A stretch of 64,000 nt of DNA from JACQGD01 sp045628725 (GCA_045628725.1 JAZQPT010000101.1:1-64000), one strand, 5' to 3'. Shown: positions 17,268 through 26,544, counted from the stretch's first letter. A program made the numbers and translations. The notes: a model not told the origin generated them from the letters alone.

Positions 17268-18797
17268 ATGACAAAAATTGTAATTATTGGCGCTGGAATT
17301 GGCGGAATGGCGACGGCCTCACTGCTGGCAAAAGCCGGACACGAAGTCCACGTTTATGAAAAAGAACTAGCGCCAGGTGGGCGAGCAGGAAAACTGACTA
17401 TAGATGGATTTACCTTTGACACTGGTCCGTCATGGTATTTGATGCCAGAAGTATTTGAACATTTTTATGAACTGACGGGTGAATCGACCCAAAACTGGTT
17501 GCAGTTAAAAAAACTAACACCTGCCTATAAAGTTTTTTACGAAAAAAACGAGCCGATTACGATTACTGGCAATCTAGATGTGGACATGCAGACATTCGAA
17601 CAGGTTGAGCCCGGCGCAGGTAAAGCGTTAGAGAAATACGTTAATCGCAGCAACGATATATATACATTGTCACTGAAGCATTTTTTGTATACAAACTTCG
17701 AAAGTATTTGGGATATTGTTAATATCAACATACTAAAGAAAATACATATATTGCCATCGTTACTGCTCCGGCCAATTGATTCGTACGTTAGTTCGTTTGT
17801 GCGCGATACGCGGTTAAAACAGATTCTTGAATACCCTATGGTTTTTCTAGGAACATCACCGTATTCTGCACCGGCAATGTATAGCCTTATGAGCGCACTC
17901 GACTTTAAAGAAGGTGTCTATTATCCGATGGGCGGCATGTATACGATTATTCAAAGTATTGAGAAAATTGCCTTAAAAAACGGGGTGACATTCCATTATG
18001 GTATGGAAGCAAAAAATATTATCATATGGGAAAGTAAAGCAATTGGCGTCGAGCTAAGTGACGGGTCAAAGATGTATGCCGATACCGTGATATCGAATGC
18101 CGATATGTATCATACAGAAACAGCTTTAATTGACAGCGAACATCAGTCTTATCCGCAGTCATACTGGGACGCTAAACAACCTGGGCCGAGTGCGTTACTA
18201 ATGTACCTAGGCATCGACGGCAAGGTGCCTGAATTTGAGCACCATTCATTATTGTTTGCCGATGATTGGAAAAAGAATTTCGATGCTATTTATAACGATA
18301 AGGTGCTGCCCGACCAAGCGTCAATATATATATCAAAAACAAGTCATACGGATACATCGGTAGCGCCGGATGGTAAAGAGAATATATTTGTACTAGTGCC
18401 ATTACCGGCTGGTGTTGATGTTAGTCAGGACCAGTTGCCTGAGCTCGCAGATAAATATATTAAGCAGATCGAAGTTATGACGGGCGTGTCACTGTTGAAT
18501 AGATTACTCGTCAAGGAGTTGTTTGGTCCGAACGATTTTCGAACGAAGTATTACTCGTGGCAGTCAACAATGTTAGGTCAGTCACATTTACTGCGACAAA
18601 GTGCGTTCTTCCGTACGCCCAACAAGAGTAAAAAAGTAAAGAATCTCTATTATGTTGGCGGGTCTACGACGCCCGGTATAGGATTGCCGATGTGCCTCAT
18701 CGGTGCAGAGCTGGTATATAAACGAATCATCGGCAGCAAGCGCGGTGGACGTGTTATGTCGATCGAACCGATACATCCGACCAAGGAGAAAAGGTGA
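17268..18797 (+). CDS. crtI: Phytoene desaturase
   Basis: A 509-aa FAD-dependent CrtI-type desaturase that turns phytoene into lycopene. The N-terminal dinucleotide fold (IIGAGIGGMATASLLAKAG, about 5-23), the GGRAGKLTIDGFTFDTGPSW segment, and the C-terminal FAD motif (YYVGGSTTPGIGLPMCLIGA, about 462-481) are all intact. Its TGA overlaps the next ATG by one base. The pattern is that of four-step bacterial desaturases. Confidence 0.95.
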   Translation: MTKIVIIGAGIGGMATASLLAKAGHEVHVYEKELAPGGRAGKLTIDGFTFDTGPSWYLMPEVFEHFYELTGESTQNWLQLKKLTPAYKVFYEKNEPITITGNLDVDMQTFEQVEPGAGKALEKYVNRSNDIYTLSLKHFLYTNFESIWDIVNINILKKIHILPSLLLRPIDSYVSSFVRDTRLKQILEYPMVFLGTSPYSAPAMYSLMSALDFKEGVYYPMGGMYTIIQSIEKIALKNGVTFHYGMEAKNIIIWESKAIGVELSDGSKMYADTVISNADMYHTETALIDSEHQSYPQSYWDAKQPGPSALLMYLGIDGKVPEFEHHSLLFADDWKKNFDAIYNDKVLPDQASIYISKTSHTDTSVAPDGKENIFVLVPLPAGVDVSQDQLPELADKYIKQIEVMTGVSLLNRLLVKELFGPNDFRTKYYSWQSTMLGQSHLLRQSAFFRTPNKSKKVKNLYYVGGSTTPGIGLPMCLIGAELVYKRIIGSKRGGRVMSIEPIHPTKEKR

Positions 18798-19114
18798 TGG
18801 AACAGTGGACATATCTAGGCGCGCTCCTCTTTAGTATCTCTGGACTGGCGCTACTTGATTGGCGTCATCGTCTGGCATTTTGGTACGATAGTAAGCGTAC
18901 GATTTTGACGATCGGTTCAGTTGTTGTACTTTTTGTAGTGTGGGATATTGTCGGTATTGCGTCGGGTATATTTTTACACGGCAACAGTCCATTGACACTG
19001 CCGTATAGACTATTCCCAGAATTCCCGATTGAAGAATTGTTCTTTTTATTTTTGCTGTCGTACGTGACGCTGATCTTGTATAGGGGGGTGCTGAAATGGC
19101 GACGTATCTCTTAA
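18797..19114 (+). CDS. crtYc: Lycopene cyclase subunit CrtYc-type
   Basis: A 105-aa membrane protein with three hydrophobic segments and the PxE(E/D) motif FPIEELFFL near residue 76, diagnostic of the first subunit of heterodimeric lycopene cyclases of Actinobacteria (CrtYc/CrtYe). Works with the product of the next gene. ATG 18797 overlaps the crtI stop and has AAGGAG upstream. Whether it makes beta or epsilon rings, or acts on a C50 chain, cannot be told from the sequence alone. Confidence 0.9.
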   Translation: MEQWTYLGALLFSISGLALLDWRHRLAFWYDSKRTILTIGSVVVLFVVWDIVGIASGIFLHGNSPLTLPYRLFPEFPIEELFFLFLLSYVTLILYRGVLKWRRIS

Positions 19115-19386
19115 TTAACTGCCTGTTTGTAATCGTTACCTTTGTTCTATTTCGTATAAAACTTGTCAAACCGTCTCGGCGTTGGTGGATTGTATTAATC
19201 GCTCTGCTAGTCCTCACGGCCGTATTCGATTCGATGCTGGTGTACTTTGAATTTATCGATTATGCACCCGACAAAATCCTTGGTTTATCTATTGGGTACG
19301 CACCGATCGAAGATTTCTTTTACGCTGCATATGCCGCAATTTTAGTGCCATTCATATGGAATAAAATAGGAGACAAGCGTGTTTAA
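19096..19386 (+). CDS. crtYd: Lycopene cyclase subunit CrtYd-type
   Basis: A 96-aa membrane protein with three helices and the second-subunit motif APIEDFFYAA (about 74-83). It overlaps crtYc by 19 nt and the elongase gene by 8 nt. GGGGGTG lies ahead of the ATG. Together with crtYc it supplies the two halves that are fused in fungal and archaeal CrtY-type cyclases. Confidence 0.9.
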   Translation: MATYLLINCLFVIVTFVLFRIKLVKPSRRWWIVLIALLVLTAVFDSMLVYFEFIDYAPDKILGLSIGYAPIEDFFYAAYAAILVPFIWNKIGDKRV

Positions 19387-20242
19387 AACGATGATGAAAT
19401 TAGTCATGGTGTCGCGGCCTGTGTCATGGATCAATACCGCATATCCTTTTGCTGCCGCATACTTACTAGCCGGGGGGAGCGATTATATTCTTTTGGCTGT
19501 GGCGTCTTTATTCTTTTTGATTCCATATAATCTTTTGATGTATGGAATAAATGACATCTATGACTACGAATCGGACATACTAAATCCTCGTAAGGGTGGG
19601 ATCGAAGGCATGCGTGAACAGCGCGAACTTCACCCGCTTATTGCAAAAGCGGTAGTTGTCACGATGATACCGTTTGTGGTGTATTTACTTATGAAAGGAT
19701 CGCTGCTTGCGAACGGGATACTGCTGGTAGTACTGTTCTTTGTTATTGCTTATTCGATCGCAAAATTACGCTTCAAGGAGCGACCAATTATTGATTCTAT
19801 AACGAGCAGTATTCATTTCGTTGGACCGGCGGTATACGGTCTGGCTCTCGTTGGATTTATGCCGGGTGCGTGGCCGTATATAGTTGCATTTTTCCTGTGG
19901 GGGATGGCGAGTCATATGTTCGGTGCGGTACAGGATATTATTCCAGATAGAAAGGGCAATATAGCCTCGATAGCGACATTTATGGGCGCAAAAGCGACTG
20001 TTTATTTTGCCGGCGTACTCTATATCTTGACTGCGGTTATTTTGGCATTTCAGCCGTTTCCATATGCGCTGCTTGCGGTTATAGGATGTATGTATTTACT
20101 GAATATAATTTCGCTCTATGATATTACGGATCAAACATCTCATAGAGCAAACAAGCCGTGGCGACGTTTTATCTGGTTGAATCTCGTCGCTGGATTTTGT
20201 GTGACGATGATGATTATATTTACACAAATCCCGTTATTTTAA
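19379..20242 (+). CDS. crtEb: UbiA-family prenyltransferase, probable lycopene elongase
   Basis: A 287-aa integral membrane prenyltransferase with about eight helices. The first Asp-rich motif is NDIYDYESD (about 59-67) and the second is VQDIIPDRKGN (about 183-193). Its place after crtYc-crtYd mirrors Corynebacterium glutamicum, where CrtEb adds two C5 units to lycopene before ring closure, giving C50 decaprenoxanthin. The start is a GTG at 19379 inside the end of crtYd. Other UbiA roles (quinone or chlorophyll-type) are less likely here because of the neighbours. Confidence 0.85.
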   Translation: MFKTMMKLVMVSRPVSWINTAYPFAAAYLLAGGSDYILLAVASLFFLIPYNLLMYGINDIYDYESDILNPRKGGIEGMREQRELHPLIAKAVVVTMIPFVVYLLMKGSLLANGILLVVLFFVIAYSIAKLRFKERPIIDSITSSIHFVGPAVYGLALVGFMPGAWPYIVAFFLWGMASHMFGAVQDIIPDRKGNIASIATFMGAKATVYFAGVLYILTAVILAFQPFPYALLAVIGCMYLLNIISLYDITDQTSHRANKPWRRFIWLNLVAGFCVTMMIIFTQIPLF

Positions 20243-20289
20243 CTTCGTGCCAGATAAATCAAAACGAGTCTGGTATAATAATCCAAGAT

Positions 20290-20363
20290 GGCGCCTTGGC
20301 GGAGTGGTTACGCACCGGTCTGCAAAACCGTTTACACGGGTTCGAATCCCGTAGGTGCCTCCA
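20290..20363 (+). tRNA. tRNA-Cys (GCA)
   Basis: 74-nt cloverleaf: acceptor GGCGCCT pairs with AGGTGCC (one G-U), anticodon loop CTGCAAA with anticodon GCA, T-loop TTCGAAT, encoded CCA end. One C-T mismatch closes the anticodon stem at the outer end. TATAAT at 20274-20279 sits 10 nt upstream. Confidence 0.95.
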
Positions 20364-20534
20364 AAAAATGGTCTTGGTATTTCCGAGGCTATTTTTATTT
20401 AAATGCATACAGGTATCGTCACTACTATCTATTTAGCACTTGTGTCATGTGCGCGAGTATACTAGAATTTAGATTGTATATTACTCTAGGATGATTATGT
20501 TTCGTAAAGAAGACATCCTGTAGTAATAATATAT

Positions 20535-20623
20535 GCGCGGATGGTGGAATTTGGTAGACACGAGAGACTTAAAATCTCTTGATCGTAACGGTCGTGCGGG
20601 TTCAAGTCCCGCTCTGCGCACCA
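20535..20623 (+). tRNA. tRNA-Leu (TAA)
   Basis: 89-nt class II tRNA: acceptor GCGCGGA pairs with TCTGCGC (one G-U), anticodon stem AGAGA/TCTCT around CTTAAAA with anticodon TAA, a long variable arm, T-loop TTCAAGT and encoded CCA. Confidence 0.95.
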
Positions 20624-20652
20624 GAAATTTTATTAGGATTTCCTAATCAGTG

Positions 20653-20684
20653 AAAAGGCTATACTGCACGTATAGCCTTTTTGT
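20653..20684 (+). terminator. Rho-independent terminator after tRNA-Leu
   Basis: AAAAGGCTATAC and GTATAGCCTTTT form a 12-bp stem with a 5-nt loop, ending in a T-run. Confidence 0.85.
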
Positions 20685-20785
20685 GTAGCTGCTTGTGTAT
20701 AAAATGGGCTGACAGGGTCGATTATTCTCAGCAAAAATGCTATAATTATTAGGTAAACAATCAAGAAATAAGGGGAATATAAGAA

Positions 20786-21349
20786 ATGATCGCACTTTGG
20801 ATCGTCCTTGGAATAGTTGCTGTTATCGGCATCTTCCTGTGGACTACCTACAACGGCCTAGTAACACTAAAGATTCGCGTTGATGAGGCTTGGAGTGATA
20901 TCACTGTACAGCTAAAACGACGGGCTGACTTGATTCCAAATCTTATCAATACAGTAAAGGGCTATGCCGCACACGAAAGTGGCGTATTCGAACGAGTCAC
21001 AGAAGCTCGTTCAGCTATCTTGGGTGCTGATACACCAAAGCAAGCTGCCAAGGCTGACAACATGATGGAAGACGCCCTCAAGAGCATTTTCGCTGTTGCA
21101 GAAGCGTACCCTGACCTAAAAGCTAGCCAGAACTTTAGTGAACTACAGGCAGAGCTTGTTGACACTGAAGATAAAATTCAGGCATCTCGCCGTTTTTATA
21201 ACGGTGGTGTTCGCGACCTAAACACAAAGATTTCACTCTTCCCAAATAATTTCTTTGCAGGAATGCTAGGATTTAAAGAACGTGAATTCTATGATGTTGA
21301 CGAAGCAGAACGTGCAACTGTCGAAAAACCAGTCGACGTAAAATTCTAA
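20786..21349 (+). CDS. LemA family protein
   Basis: A 187-aa protein with one N-terminal membrane helix (about 3-22) and the long four-helix LemA domain: YNGLVTLKIRVDEAWSDI, then QLKRRADLIPNLINTVKGYA and the conserved RRFYNGGVRDLNTKI. In many bacteria lemA is paired with htpX, as here (31 nt apart). AGGGGAAT lies before the ATG. Role unclear; linked to membrane proteostasis by association. Confidence 0.93.
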   Translation: MIALWIVLGIVAVIGIFLWTTYNGLVTLKIRVDEAWSDITVQLKRRADLIPNLINTVKGYAAHESGVFERVTEARSAILGADTPKQAAKADNMMEDALKSIFAVAEAYPDLKASQNFSELQAELVDTEDKIQASRRFYNGGVRDLNTKISLFPNNFFAGMLGFKEREFYDVDEAERATVEKPVDVKF

Positions 21350-21380
21350 ATAATTCTAATTTACCTACCTAAGGAGATAC

Positions 21381-22256
21381 ATGTACGGAGCCATTGCTGC
21401 TAATAAAAGAAATACCTTTATAATTATGTTGGTATTTATCGGAATAATCGCAGCAATTGGCTACGTTGCAAGTATCTACTTCGGTAATTCGTCAATTACA
21501 TTGTGGGTGATTGTGGCTGCGGCGATATATGCGTTAATTCAATACTTCGCTGCGTCCAAACTTGCTGTCGCAATGACAGGTGCCAAGCCTATCGAGAAAA
21601 AAGACAATCCTAGGTTCTATCGAATTGTCGAAAACCTGGCTATCACTACAGGCATGCCAATGCCAAAAGTCTACATTATCGAAGACCCAGCTCCGAACGC
21701 ATTTGCTACCGGCCGGGATCCGCGAAACGCGATTGTCGCCGCGACGACTGGATTGATGGAGGTTATGGATGATAACGAGCTAGAAGCAGTTATGGCGCAC
21801 GAAATGGGTCACGTTCAAAATTACGACATCCGCGTGAGTATGATTGCTTTTGGACTTGTTAGCGCCATTGGATTTTTGTCTGATATGATTTTGCATATGT
21901 TTTTCTTTAGTAATAACGAAGAGCGTAACATTCCGCCGTACTTCTATGTCATCGGTATCCTGTTAATTGTTTTGGCGCCGATTATGGCAGCTATTATCCA
22001 AATGGCGATCAGCCGTCAGCGTGAATATTTGGCTGACGCAACAGGCGTCATGACAACACGACATCCAGATGCGCTTGCTAGTGCATTAGAGAAACTACGC
22101 GACCATGGTCGTCCAATGAAGACTCAAAGTACTTCAACGGCACACCTTTTCTTTAGTAATCCCCTTAAAAAAGGATTCTTTAACGGGCTGTTTAGTACGC
22201 ATCCGCCGCTTGATGATCGTATTGCTCGTCTTCGCAAAAACGCAGATAAATTCTAG
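21381..22256 (+). CDS. htpX: HtpX-type membrane zinc metalloprotease (M48)
   Basis: A 291-aa membrane protease that degrades misfolded membrane proteins. Zinc motif HEMGH at His140-Glu141-His144, with the third ligand Glu in REYLADA (about 218). Transmembrane helices lie near residues 14-33, 40-58, 153-173 and 187-208. It follows lemA in an operon and ends 2 nt before the next gene. Confidence 0.93.
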   Translation: MYGAIAANKRNTFIIMLVFIGIIAAIGYVASIYFGNSSITLWVIVAAAIYALIQYFAASKLAVAMTGAKPIEKKDNPRFYRIVENLAITTGMPMPKVYIIEDPAPNAFATGRDPRNAIVAATTGLMEVMDDNELEAVMAHEMGHVQNYDIRVSMIAFGLVSAIGFLSDMILHMFFFSNNEERNIPPYFYVIGILLIVLAPIMAAIIQMAISRQREYLADATGVMTTRHPDALASALEKLRDHGRPMKTQSTSTAHLFFSNPLKKGFFNGLFSTHPPLDDRIARLRKNADKF

Positions 22257-22258
22257 TT

Positions 22259-23476
22259 ATGAAAAAAGCCTTCGCCTCATTCAAAAAAAATATATTCAAA
22301 AGAACATCTGCTCTTAGAGTGCGAAACCGTACCGCGAAAAAGTATATTCGTCGTCAATTTAAATTTGTCGGAGTGTGGCGCAAAGTAGTAGCAAAACGAT
22401 TTAGTAAAATCGGCAAATCAATTGTTCGAGTATCTCCGCCTTGGCTCCGAAGAGTAGGGCGAATAGTATTAATTCCTTTTACCTATCTAGGTGTGCAAAT
22501 CCGTTCATATCTTGCACGTCGACCGCACCGTTCGTTTCGACGCACACGTCGCCGCGATTATAAACGATCGCTACAATTACCGGGCTACTGGTCATTTACT
22601 GGGCGCGTACAGTCGATGTTGTGGCGTAATAAACAGCTATTTGGCGGGCTTATGCTGGTGTATTTCTTGGTTGCACTTGCAGTGGGCGGCTTTGGGCAGC
22701 AGACTGCCTACAGTAGCCTTAGTGAAACATTGAGCCAGACAGGCGGCGAAGTATTTTCGGGCAACTGGGGTCAAGTTGGACAAGCAAGTTTACTGCTTGT
22801 CACATCACTGACGACAGGGTTGACGCCGAATGTTACCGCAGCGCAAAGTGTACTCGGTGGATTAACGGTGTTCTTCACGTGGCTAGCAACAGTATGGGCA
22901 CTGCGTAATGTTATGGCTAATCGCCAAGTCGGTGTACGTGATGCTGTCTACAGTAGCGGTGCTCCTGTACTTCCGACGGTGATTGTTGCATTTGCGCTAG
23001 TGGTGCAGTTATTGCCTATTGCTATCGCTGTACTTATCTACAATGCCGCCATATTCTCTGGTTACATATCGGGCGGTGTAGAGGGGATGCTTGTATGGCT
23101 AGTGTTGGTGCTGCTGGGTGTATTATCGTTATATTGGATAGTCAGCACAGTGGTTGCGATGATTGTCGTCACGCTTCCTGGCATGTATCCATTCCAGGCT
23201 ATCAGAACAGCCGGCGATTTGGTTGTCGGACGTCGTCTTCGTATATTACTGCGATTCATATGGGCTTCACTGCTGGTGACTATTGCGTGGATTGTTCTTA
23301 TTATCCCGATAATACTCGGCGATTCTTGGATTAAAAAAATATGGCCGGCTATTGAGTGGCTGCCAGTGGTTCCGACGGCAATTTTGTTAATGAGTTCTAT
23401 TACAGTTGTCTGGGTGGCGACGTATGTCTATATGTTATACCGAAAGGTTGTCGACGATGACGCAAGTCCAGCCTAG
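22259..23476 (+). CDS. Polytopic membrane protein with a long basic N-terminus
   Basis: A 405-aa protein. The first ~115 residues are exceptionally rich in Arg and Lys (for example RRPHRSFRRTRRRDYKRS) and probably bind nucleic acid or acidic lipid; then come about six transmembrane helices between residues 130 and 400. The membrane part resembles DUF975/glycerophosphodiester-phosphodiesterase membrane domains only loosely. It is co-transcribed with htpX and overlaps ligA by 20 nt. Function unknown. Confidence 0.7.
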   Translation: MKKAFASFKKNIFKRTSALRVRNRTAKKYIRRQFKFVGVWRKVVAKRFSKIGKSIVRVSPPWLRRVGRIVLIPFTYLGVQIRSYLARRPHRSFRRTRRRDYKRSLQLPGYWSFTGRVQSMLWRNKQLFGGLMLVYFLVALAVGGFGQQTAYSSLSETLSQTGGEVFSGNWGQVGQASLLLVTSLTTGLTPNVTAAQSVLGGLTVFFTWLATVWALRNVMANRQVGVRDAVYSSGAPVLPTVIVAFALVVQLLPIAIAVLIYNAAIFSGYISGGVEGMLVWLVLVLLGVLSLYWIVSTVVAMIVVTLPGMYPFQAIRTAGDLVVGRRLRILLRFIWASLLVTIAWIVLIIPIILGDSWIKKIWPAIEWLPVVPTAILLMSSITVVWVATYVYMLYRKVVDDDASPA

Positions 23477-25472
23477 TCAGCGAATCAAAGAACTACGGTC
23501 GCTTATCGACCAGTATAGTTATGAATATCACGTCAACGATTCACCGACGGTCAGTGATGCGGTATACGATAGCTTGTTTAATGAATTAAAAGGGTTAGAG
23601 GCTGAACATCCAGAACTCATCACTTCGGATAGCCCCACTCAGCGAGTTGGCAATGAACTAAAGGACGGATTTAAAAAGGTCCCTCATTCAAGCAGGATGC
23701 TCAGTCTGAACGATGTTTTTGACACCAACGAAGTCCAGGCATGGGTGACGCGTATGGACAAGTTATTGCCGGGTCGCACGCATGAATTTTTTGCTGACGT
23801 AAAAATGGACGGTCTGGCCTGTGCACTTATTTATAACGACGGCGTGTTAGTGCAGGCAATTACTCGTGGCGATAGTTATGTCGGCGAAGAAGTAACGGGT
23901 AATGTGCGAACGATCAAGAATGTTCCACTGCGGCTGCGAGACCAACAGGAATATCGACAATTCTTGAAGGGTCGAACTGAAATCCGCGGCGAAATTGTCA
24001 TGCTAAAGAAGGACTTTGTGGCATTAAACGAAAAGCGAAAAAAGATAGGTGAGCCTGAATTTGCTAATCCACGTAATTTAGCTGCAGGAACAATTCGCCA
24101 GCTCGATCCACGTCTTGTCGCTGCTCGACCGTTGCATTTTCGTGCGTACGATTTACTTCGCGACGATCCAGACGAAGTGCCGACGAATATGTTTGCCTAC
24201 GAGGCATTATCTGCGCTGGGCGTGACACGTAACAGTGAAGCGTCTGTGTTCTCAAGACTATCCGATGTAATGAAATTCATTGATCATATTGGTGATGTGC
24301 GAGATGATTTGCCCTTTAATACCGACGGCTTAGTCGTCAAGCTGAATGACCGCGCGCAGTTCCGCGAACTTGGCGTTGTTGGCAAGCAGCCACGTGCTGC
24401 CGTAGCGTACAAATATGCCGCCGAACAGGCGACGACTATCGTAAAAGATATTGTCATAAGTATCGGTCGAACGGGTGCTGCAACGCCAGTTGCCGTGTTT
24501 GATCCAGTTGTTGTTGCTGGAACGACAGTGCAACATGCTAGTCTGCATAATGCCGACGAGATTGCGCGTAAGGATATTCGCGTTGGCGATACAGTAATTA
24601 TATTCAAGGCCGGTGATATTATTCCGCAGGTTGAGAGCGTCGTTGTCGAACTGCGACCAAAAAATTCCGTTCAGTTTGATTATAGACAAGCATTAGTTGA
24701 CCAGTATCCAGAGCTCGAATTTGAGCGGACTGGTAAAGATGTCGTGTATCGCGTTAAAGGTACTAGTGGCGATTTAATTCTAAAACGGTCGGTCGAATAC
24801 TATGCATCAAAAGGCGCACTTGATATCGATACGCTTGGCGAGAAAAACGTCGTTGCTCTCGTCGAATCGGGACTCGTAAAAGACATTGCTGACATTTATA
24901 CACTGACCGTTGATGACCTGTTAAAACTTGATCGATTTGCAGGTATCTCCGCGCGCAAACTAGTTAACGCTATTCAACAGAAAAAACAGCCACCGCTCGA
25001 GAAGTTTATTTTAGGGCTTGGAATACGGCACGTGGGTGCGCAAACGGCGATCGATCTTGCAAAAAAATTCCGATCGATAGACGCGCTAAAAAGTGCCACA
25101 ATTCAGAGGCTCGAATCAGTTGATGGTATCGGAAAAGTGGTTGCTGAAAGTATCGTTGCTTGGTTTGCCGACGAAGATAACCTTAGGCTGCTTGATAAAT
25201 TCGCGCAAGTTGGCGTTACGCCGCACTTTGAACAGAAGTTAGGTAAACTGATTGGAAAAAGTTTTGTTATTACAGGATCGCTCGAATCAATGTCGCGGGA
25301 CGAAGCGGCTGATAAGATTCGTGCACTTGGAGGCGTCTTTCAAACGTCAGTTGCAAAAGATACGGTCTATCTTGTCGCCGGTGGCAAAGTTGGTGCGAGC
25401 AAATTAAAAAAGGCCGAAAGCTACGGTACGAAAGTCATTAACGAGCAGGGCTTGCTCGATCTACTGGGGTGA
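23457..25472 (+). CDS. ligA: NAD-dependent DNA ligase without zinc finger
   Basis: A 671-aa LigA sealing nicks with NAD. Domain Ia is near the start, the adenylation motif KMDG is at about Lys115, then OB fold, helix-hairpin-helix repeats (DGIGKVVAESI) and a C-terminal BRCT domain (about 597-670). The four-cysteine zinc finger expected between the OB fold and HhH (about 400-430) is missing: the region reads QYPELEFERTGKDVVYRVKG and the whole protein has a single Cys (GLACAL). The ATG at 23457 lies in the end of the upstream gene. Confidence 0.93.
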   Translation: MTQVQPSQRIKELRSLIDQYSYEYHVNDSPTVSDAVYDSLFNELKGLEAEHPELITSDSPTQRVGNELKDGFKKVPHSSRMLSLNDVFDTNEVQAWVTRMDKLLPGRTHEFFADVKMDGLACALIYNDGVLVQAITRGDSYVGEEVTGNVRTIKNVPLRLRDQQEYRQFLKGRTEIRGEIVMLKKDFVALNEKRKKIGEPEFANPRNLAAGTIRQLDPRLVAARPLHFRAYDLLRDDPDEVPTNMFAYEALSALGVTRNSEASVFSRLSDVMKFIDHIGDVRDDLPFNTDGLVVKLNDRAQFRELGVVGKQPRAAVAYKYAAEQATTIVKDIVISIGRTGAATPVAVFDPVVVAGTTVQHASLHNADEIARKDIRVGDTVIIFKAGDIIPQVESVVVELRPKNSVQFDYRQALVDQYPELEFERTGKDVVYRVKGTSGDLILKRSVEYYASKGALDIDTLGEKNVVALVESGLVKDIADIYTLTVDDLLKLDRFAGISARKLVNAIQQKKQPPLEKFILGLGIRHVGAQTAIDLAKKFRSIDALKSATIQRLESVDGIGKVVAESIVAWFADEDNLRLLDKFAQVGVTPHFEQKLGKLIGKSFVITGSLESMSRDEAADKIRALGGVFQTSVAKDTVYLVAGGKVGASKLKKAESYGTKVINEQGLLDLLG

Positions 25473-25500
25473 TATTTTTATGATTTCTATGTAGAGGACT

Positions 25501-25528
25501 AGGCCCACTGCCATTTAGTAGTGGGCCT
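25501..25528 (+). terminator. Hairpin after ligA
   Basis: AGGCCCACT and AGTGGGCCT form a 9-bp perfect stem with a 10-nt loop, followed by only a weak T-rich stretch. Probable terminator. Confidence 0.55.
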
Positions 25529-25573
25529 GTCTCATATCTAAGGTATACTGGTCATATAAACAAAGGGAGGCGT

Positions 25574-25975
25574 GTGCCTACATTTATTTTTAATAAACTC
25601 ATCCGAGACAAAATAGTACAAAAGCACCTCGATGCTGGGCATACGGTGACGTATCAAAATCTCAGTGGGAATGCCCTAAAAGAGAAGCTGCAGCAAAAAC
25701 TCCATGAAGAGGCGGACGAAATTCCCGTTCGTGTAGCGGCAGATGACGAAATCATTGAAGAGATTGCCGACGTGCAACAGGTGCTTGATGATTTAAAGCG
25801 TGAATATGGCATTAGCGACGACCAAGTTCATGTCGCTCAGAATGTTAAGTACGCAAAAAAGGGCGGATTTTCTGACGGTGTATACATTGAATCAATCGAA
25901 CTTCCAGAGACCGATGAGTGGGTGCGCTATTATCGCAACTCTCCAGAAAAGTATCCAGAGGTGACGAATGACTAG
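25574..25975 (+). CDS. MazG-like nucleotide pyrophosphohydrolase
   Basis: A 133-aa all-alpha NTP pyrophosphatase-like protein: FNKLIRDKIVQKHLDAGH near the start and the acidic metal site EEADEI plus DDEIIEEIADVQQVLDDL (about 57-92), as in phosphoribosyl-ATP pyrophosphatase/MazG relatives. It would hydrolyse aberrant or surplus NTPs. The start is a GTG with GGGAGG upstream. It overlaps the following HAM1-type gene by 8 nt. Confidence 0.85.
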   Translation: MPTFIFNKLIRDKIVQKHLDAGHTVTYQNLSGNALKEKLQQKLHEEADEIPVRVAADDEIIEEIADVQQVLDDLKREYGISDDQVHVAQNVKYAKKGGFSDGVYIESIELPETDEWVRYYRNSPEKYPEVTND

Positions 25976-26531
25976 TGTTATATTTGCAACAGGAAATGCG
26001 AGTAAATTTTACGAAGCGTCAAAAATTTGCTTAAAACATGGTATCGACCTAACGCAGCAGGCGATTGATATTGACGAAATCCAGCATCATGATGCCCTGA
26101 AGATTACGGAAGCAAAAATACAATCCGCGTATGAAGTTTTGAAGCGGCCCGTTGTCGTCAATGATTCAAGTTGGGAGATTCCAGCACTAGGAGGGTTTCC
26201 GGGTGGCTATATGAAGGATGTAACAAACTGGCTGTCGACTAGCGACTTTCAAGCGCTCATGGCGGATAAAGCCGATCGTCGTATATTCTTGCATGAAGTT
26301 GTAGCGTATAGTGACGGTGAAACAACGAATATTTTTACGCATCGCAGAGGTGGTGTGTTTTTGAGCGAACCAAGAGGCAAATCACTTCCAACTTTTTCGA
26401 GGCTTGTGCAGATGGATAGCGATTCTGTAACAATCGCCGAGATCTTCGATAAAGGCAACTGGAATACTGATCGCCTGGAAGAATATAAACACTGGTACGA
26501 TTTTGCGCAGTGGTATCAGCGATATATCTAG
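25968..26531 (+). CDS. HAM1/RdgB-type NTP pyrophosphatase (copy 1)
   Basis: A 187-aa protein of the ITPase family, which removes inosine or xanthosine triphosphates. The entry motif FATGNASKFYEA (about 5-16) and VVNDSSWEIPALGGFPGG (about 62-79) are present. The C-terminal half is shortened and less conserved than in RdgB (usual 195-205 aa), so specificity may differ. Part of a four-gene nucleotide-cleaning run. Confidence 0.85.
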   Translation: MTSVIFATGNASKFYEASKICLKHGIDLTQQAIDIDEIQHHDALKITEAKIQSAYEVLKRPVVVNDSSWEIPALGGFPGGYMKDVTNWLSTSDFQALMADKADRRIFLHEVVAYSDGETTNIFTHRRGGVFLSEPRGKSLPTFSRLVQMDSDSVTIAEIFDKGNWNTDRLEEYKHWYDFAQWYQRYI

Positions 26532-26544
26532 TATAATAAAGCAC

